From Bradyrhizobium sp. BR13661 (GTDB lineage Bacteria; Pseudomonadota; Alphaproteobacteria; Rhizobiales; Xanthobacteraceae): a DNA stretch of 64,000 nt. The stretch is taken from assembly GCF_029892425.1 (NCBI RefSeq), contig NZ_JARXWB010000016.1, positions 120,046-184,045 on the forward strand. The letters are read 5' to 3'. The translations under genes and the position numbers were made by a program. The notes beneath the pieces were generated by a model, which was not told the origin of the DNA, ran no database searches, and worked only from the letters and a program-made list of their open reading frames with translations. Positions 63,213-64,000 of this stretch are shown piece by piece (positions within the stretch are counted from its first letter, which is position 1; the number at the start of each line of letters is the position of its first letter).

Positions 63213-63293
63213 CGTCATTCCGGGGCGGTGCGTAGCACCGAACCGGAATCTCGAGATTCCGGGTTCGCGCTTGCGCGCGCCCCGGAATGACGG
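63213..63293. repeat. Palindromic intergenic repeat
   Basis: Outer arms CGTCATTCCGGGGC and GCCCCGGAATGACG are perfect complements, with a second hairpin, GGAATCTCGAGATTCC, inside. It belongs to the same dispersed class as 15177 and 16440. Confidence 0.85.
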
Positions 63294-63303
63294 TCAGTTC
63301 GGA

Positions 63304-63545
63304 GGATGGGTTGAGCCCCTTGCGAAACCCATCACTTCTCTATTTCCGCTCTCCGTAGTCGCGACCATCATCGGACCGATCGCCCGCCCAATCGTCTGGA
63401 TAGTTGCCAAGCTCCACGTGACGATGAAACGAGGATGGCGCCCAGTCGCGCACCACCCGGAACGAAGTCGCGGCGGTACGCGGTCCTGACGCGATGTTAC
63501 CACGAAACAAGTGCGATGGGTTTCGCAAGGGCTCAACCCATCCTA
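63304..63545. repeat. Pair of short inverted repeats around a gene-free stretch
   Basis: GATGGGTTGAGCCCCTTGCG near 63304 and its near complement (CGCAAGGGCTCAACCCATC near 63522) are about 200 bp apart. The second half also occurs near 44321. The enclosed DNA holds no gene that I can support. Confidence 0.65.
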
Positions 63546-63576
63546 CGCGCTACTAACAAGTCGGGCTGAAGAAGCG

Positions 63577-63882
63577 ATGTTCGACGACACTACAGCGATT
63601 AAAATCATACTCGGGCTCTCAGCGGCGATCGCTTCGGCGCTCCAAATTGTGATCGCCGCCATGAAGCGGCGTTCACGACCAGATTGGTCGGCCCCTGGTG
63701 ATACGTGGTCAACGGAAAAATTCGGCGTCTGGTGGATAGGTAGAGGCCTGATTGTTCTGGTGATCATCGTTACCGCAATTGGATTCACTTTTGGCGGCAA
63801 CGGCAGCCTTGCCGGTCTTTGGATTCTCTTCTGTTTTTCTGCGGCGGGGACCTTGGTGGAGTTCTTTCGTAGTAGCGCGTAG
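63577..63882 (+). CDS. Small membrane protein of unknown function
   Basis: This 101-aa protein has three hydrophobic segments (about residues 8-28, 52-72 and 78-96). A basic loop with DWSAPGDTWSTEKFGVWW separates the first two. No known family is evident. The ATG at 63577 is the first that starts the hydrophobic pattern; the longer frame from 63511 runs through a repeat. Its neighbours are repeats, so it may be a mobile passenger. Confidence 0.5.
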   Translation: MFDDTTAIKIILGLSAAIASALQIVIAAMKRRSRPDWSAPGDTWSTEKFGVWWIGRGLIVLVIIVTAIGFTFGGNGSLAGLWILFCFSAAGTLVEFFRSSA

Positions 63883-63890
63883 GACGGGCG

Positions 63891-63949
63891 ATTACGGTGA
63901 CAGTGCTGGACTGCACCCCTGAAGTGAGACACGATAATTACAGTGACAG
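63891..63949. repeat. REP-like half-motifs near the window end
   Basis: ATTACGGTGACAGTGC at 63891-63906 equals the core of the 25-bp inverted repeat at 44241, and AATTACAGTGACAG at 63936-63949 is a diverged second copy. A possible start codon follows at 63963, but the window ends too soon to judge that frame. Confidence 0.6.
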
Positions 63950-64000
63950 CGGGGTTGTCACGATGCGTTACCGCGCATTGTTTTGCGCGAAGGCGGTTTC

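Noticed and set aside
63294..63536. Minus-strand frames of 60-80 codons before the small membrane protein gene
   Set aside because: They run through dispersed repeats and show no domain or start site worth reporting.
63963..64000. Possible start of a gene at the window end (MRYRALFCAKAV)
   Set aside because: Only 12 codons are visible and no family can be judged, so it is not listed as a gene.

Overview
The window reads as a chromosomal segment of a high-GC alphaproteobacterium, most likely Bradyrhizobium or a close relative (Nitrobacteraceae). The reasons are the HisZ/HisG pair, a groESL operon with a CIRCE element, DUF2076, DUF2093, DUF4170 and DUF6101-type proteins, an endonuclease-type MutL, and many intergenic palindromic elements of the kind scattered through Bradyrhizobium genomes. 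It is mostly housekeeping DNA with one clear accessory stretch. No rRNA, tRNA or CRISPR array was seen.

Layout. 0.1-5.6 kb: glycolate oxidase glcD, glcE, glcF, with glcD and glcE separated by an acyltransferase remnant and an inserted alpha/beta-hydrolase. 5.6-11.4 kb: histone H1-like protein, TorF-type porin, YddA/SbmA-type ABC exporter, L-lactate permease. 11.5-19.4 kb: small secreted proteins, groESL, a lipoprotein, a CheZ-like phosphatase, an L,D-transpeptidase, a DUF2076 protein. 19.5-23.7 kb: glycosyltransferase plus ChbG/HpnK-like deacetylase, then hisZ-hisG. 24-26 kb: two small DNA-binding-type genes and an AraC regulator. 26-28.6 kb: rsmE, a secreted protein, ubiA. 29.4-35 kb: a compact operon from pmbA/tldD and an inositol-monophosphatase-family gene through DUF4170, a DUF374 acyltransferase, waaA and lpxK (lipid A/Kdo assembly). 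35-37.8 kb: a cysteine synthase between perfect 63-bp direct repeats, a DUF2093 gene, a dienelactone-hydrolase-like gene and a 49-aa small protein.

xseA (38.1-39.7 kb) and purD (46.9-48.2 kb) bracket the accessory stretch. It holds a three-gene operon (alpha/beta-hydrolase, membrane protein, winged-helix regulator) with a likely operator on its promoter, a duplicated 3' end of the regulator gene next to a palindromic element, a chloroperoxidase-like hydrolase divergent from a LysR regulator, a perfect 25-bp inverted repeat, and a lower-GC two-gene unit: a two-helix membrane protein followed by a protein with two apparent PD-(D/E)XK nuclease cores. That pair is the best candidate in the window for an undescribed system, possibly defence.

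From 48.2 kb to the end: tadA, an RluB-type pseudouridine synthase with a very long arginine/glycine-rich N-terminus, rsmD, mutL, arfB, two paired M16 peptidases, a secreted protein, lspA, ileS, ribF, a single-domain CheY-like regulator and a small membrane protein. The rRNA/tRNA modification and ribosome-rescue genes (rsmE, tadA, rluB-like, rsmD, arfB) form a translation-quality theme. The envelope genes (lipid A, LspA, L,D-transpeptidase, M16 pair) form a second.
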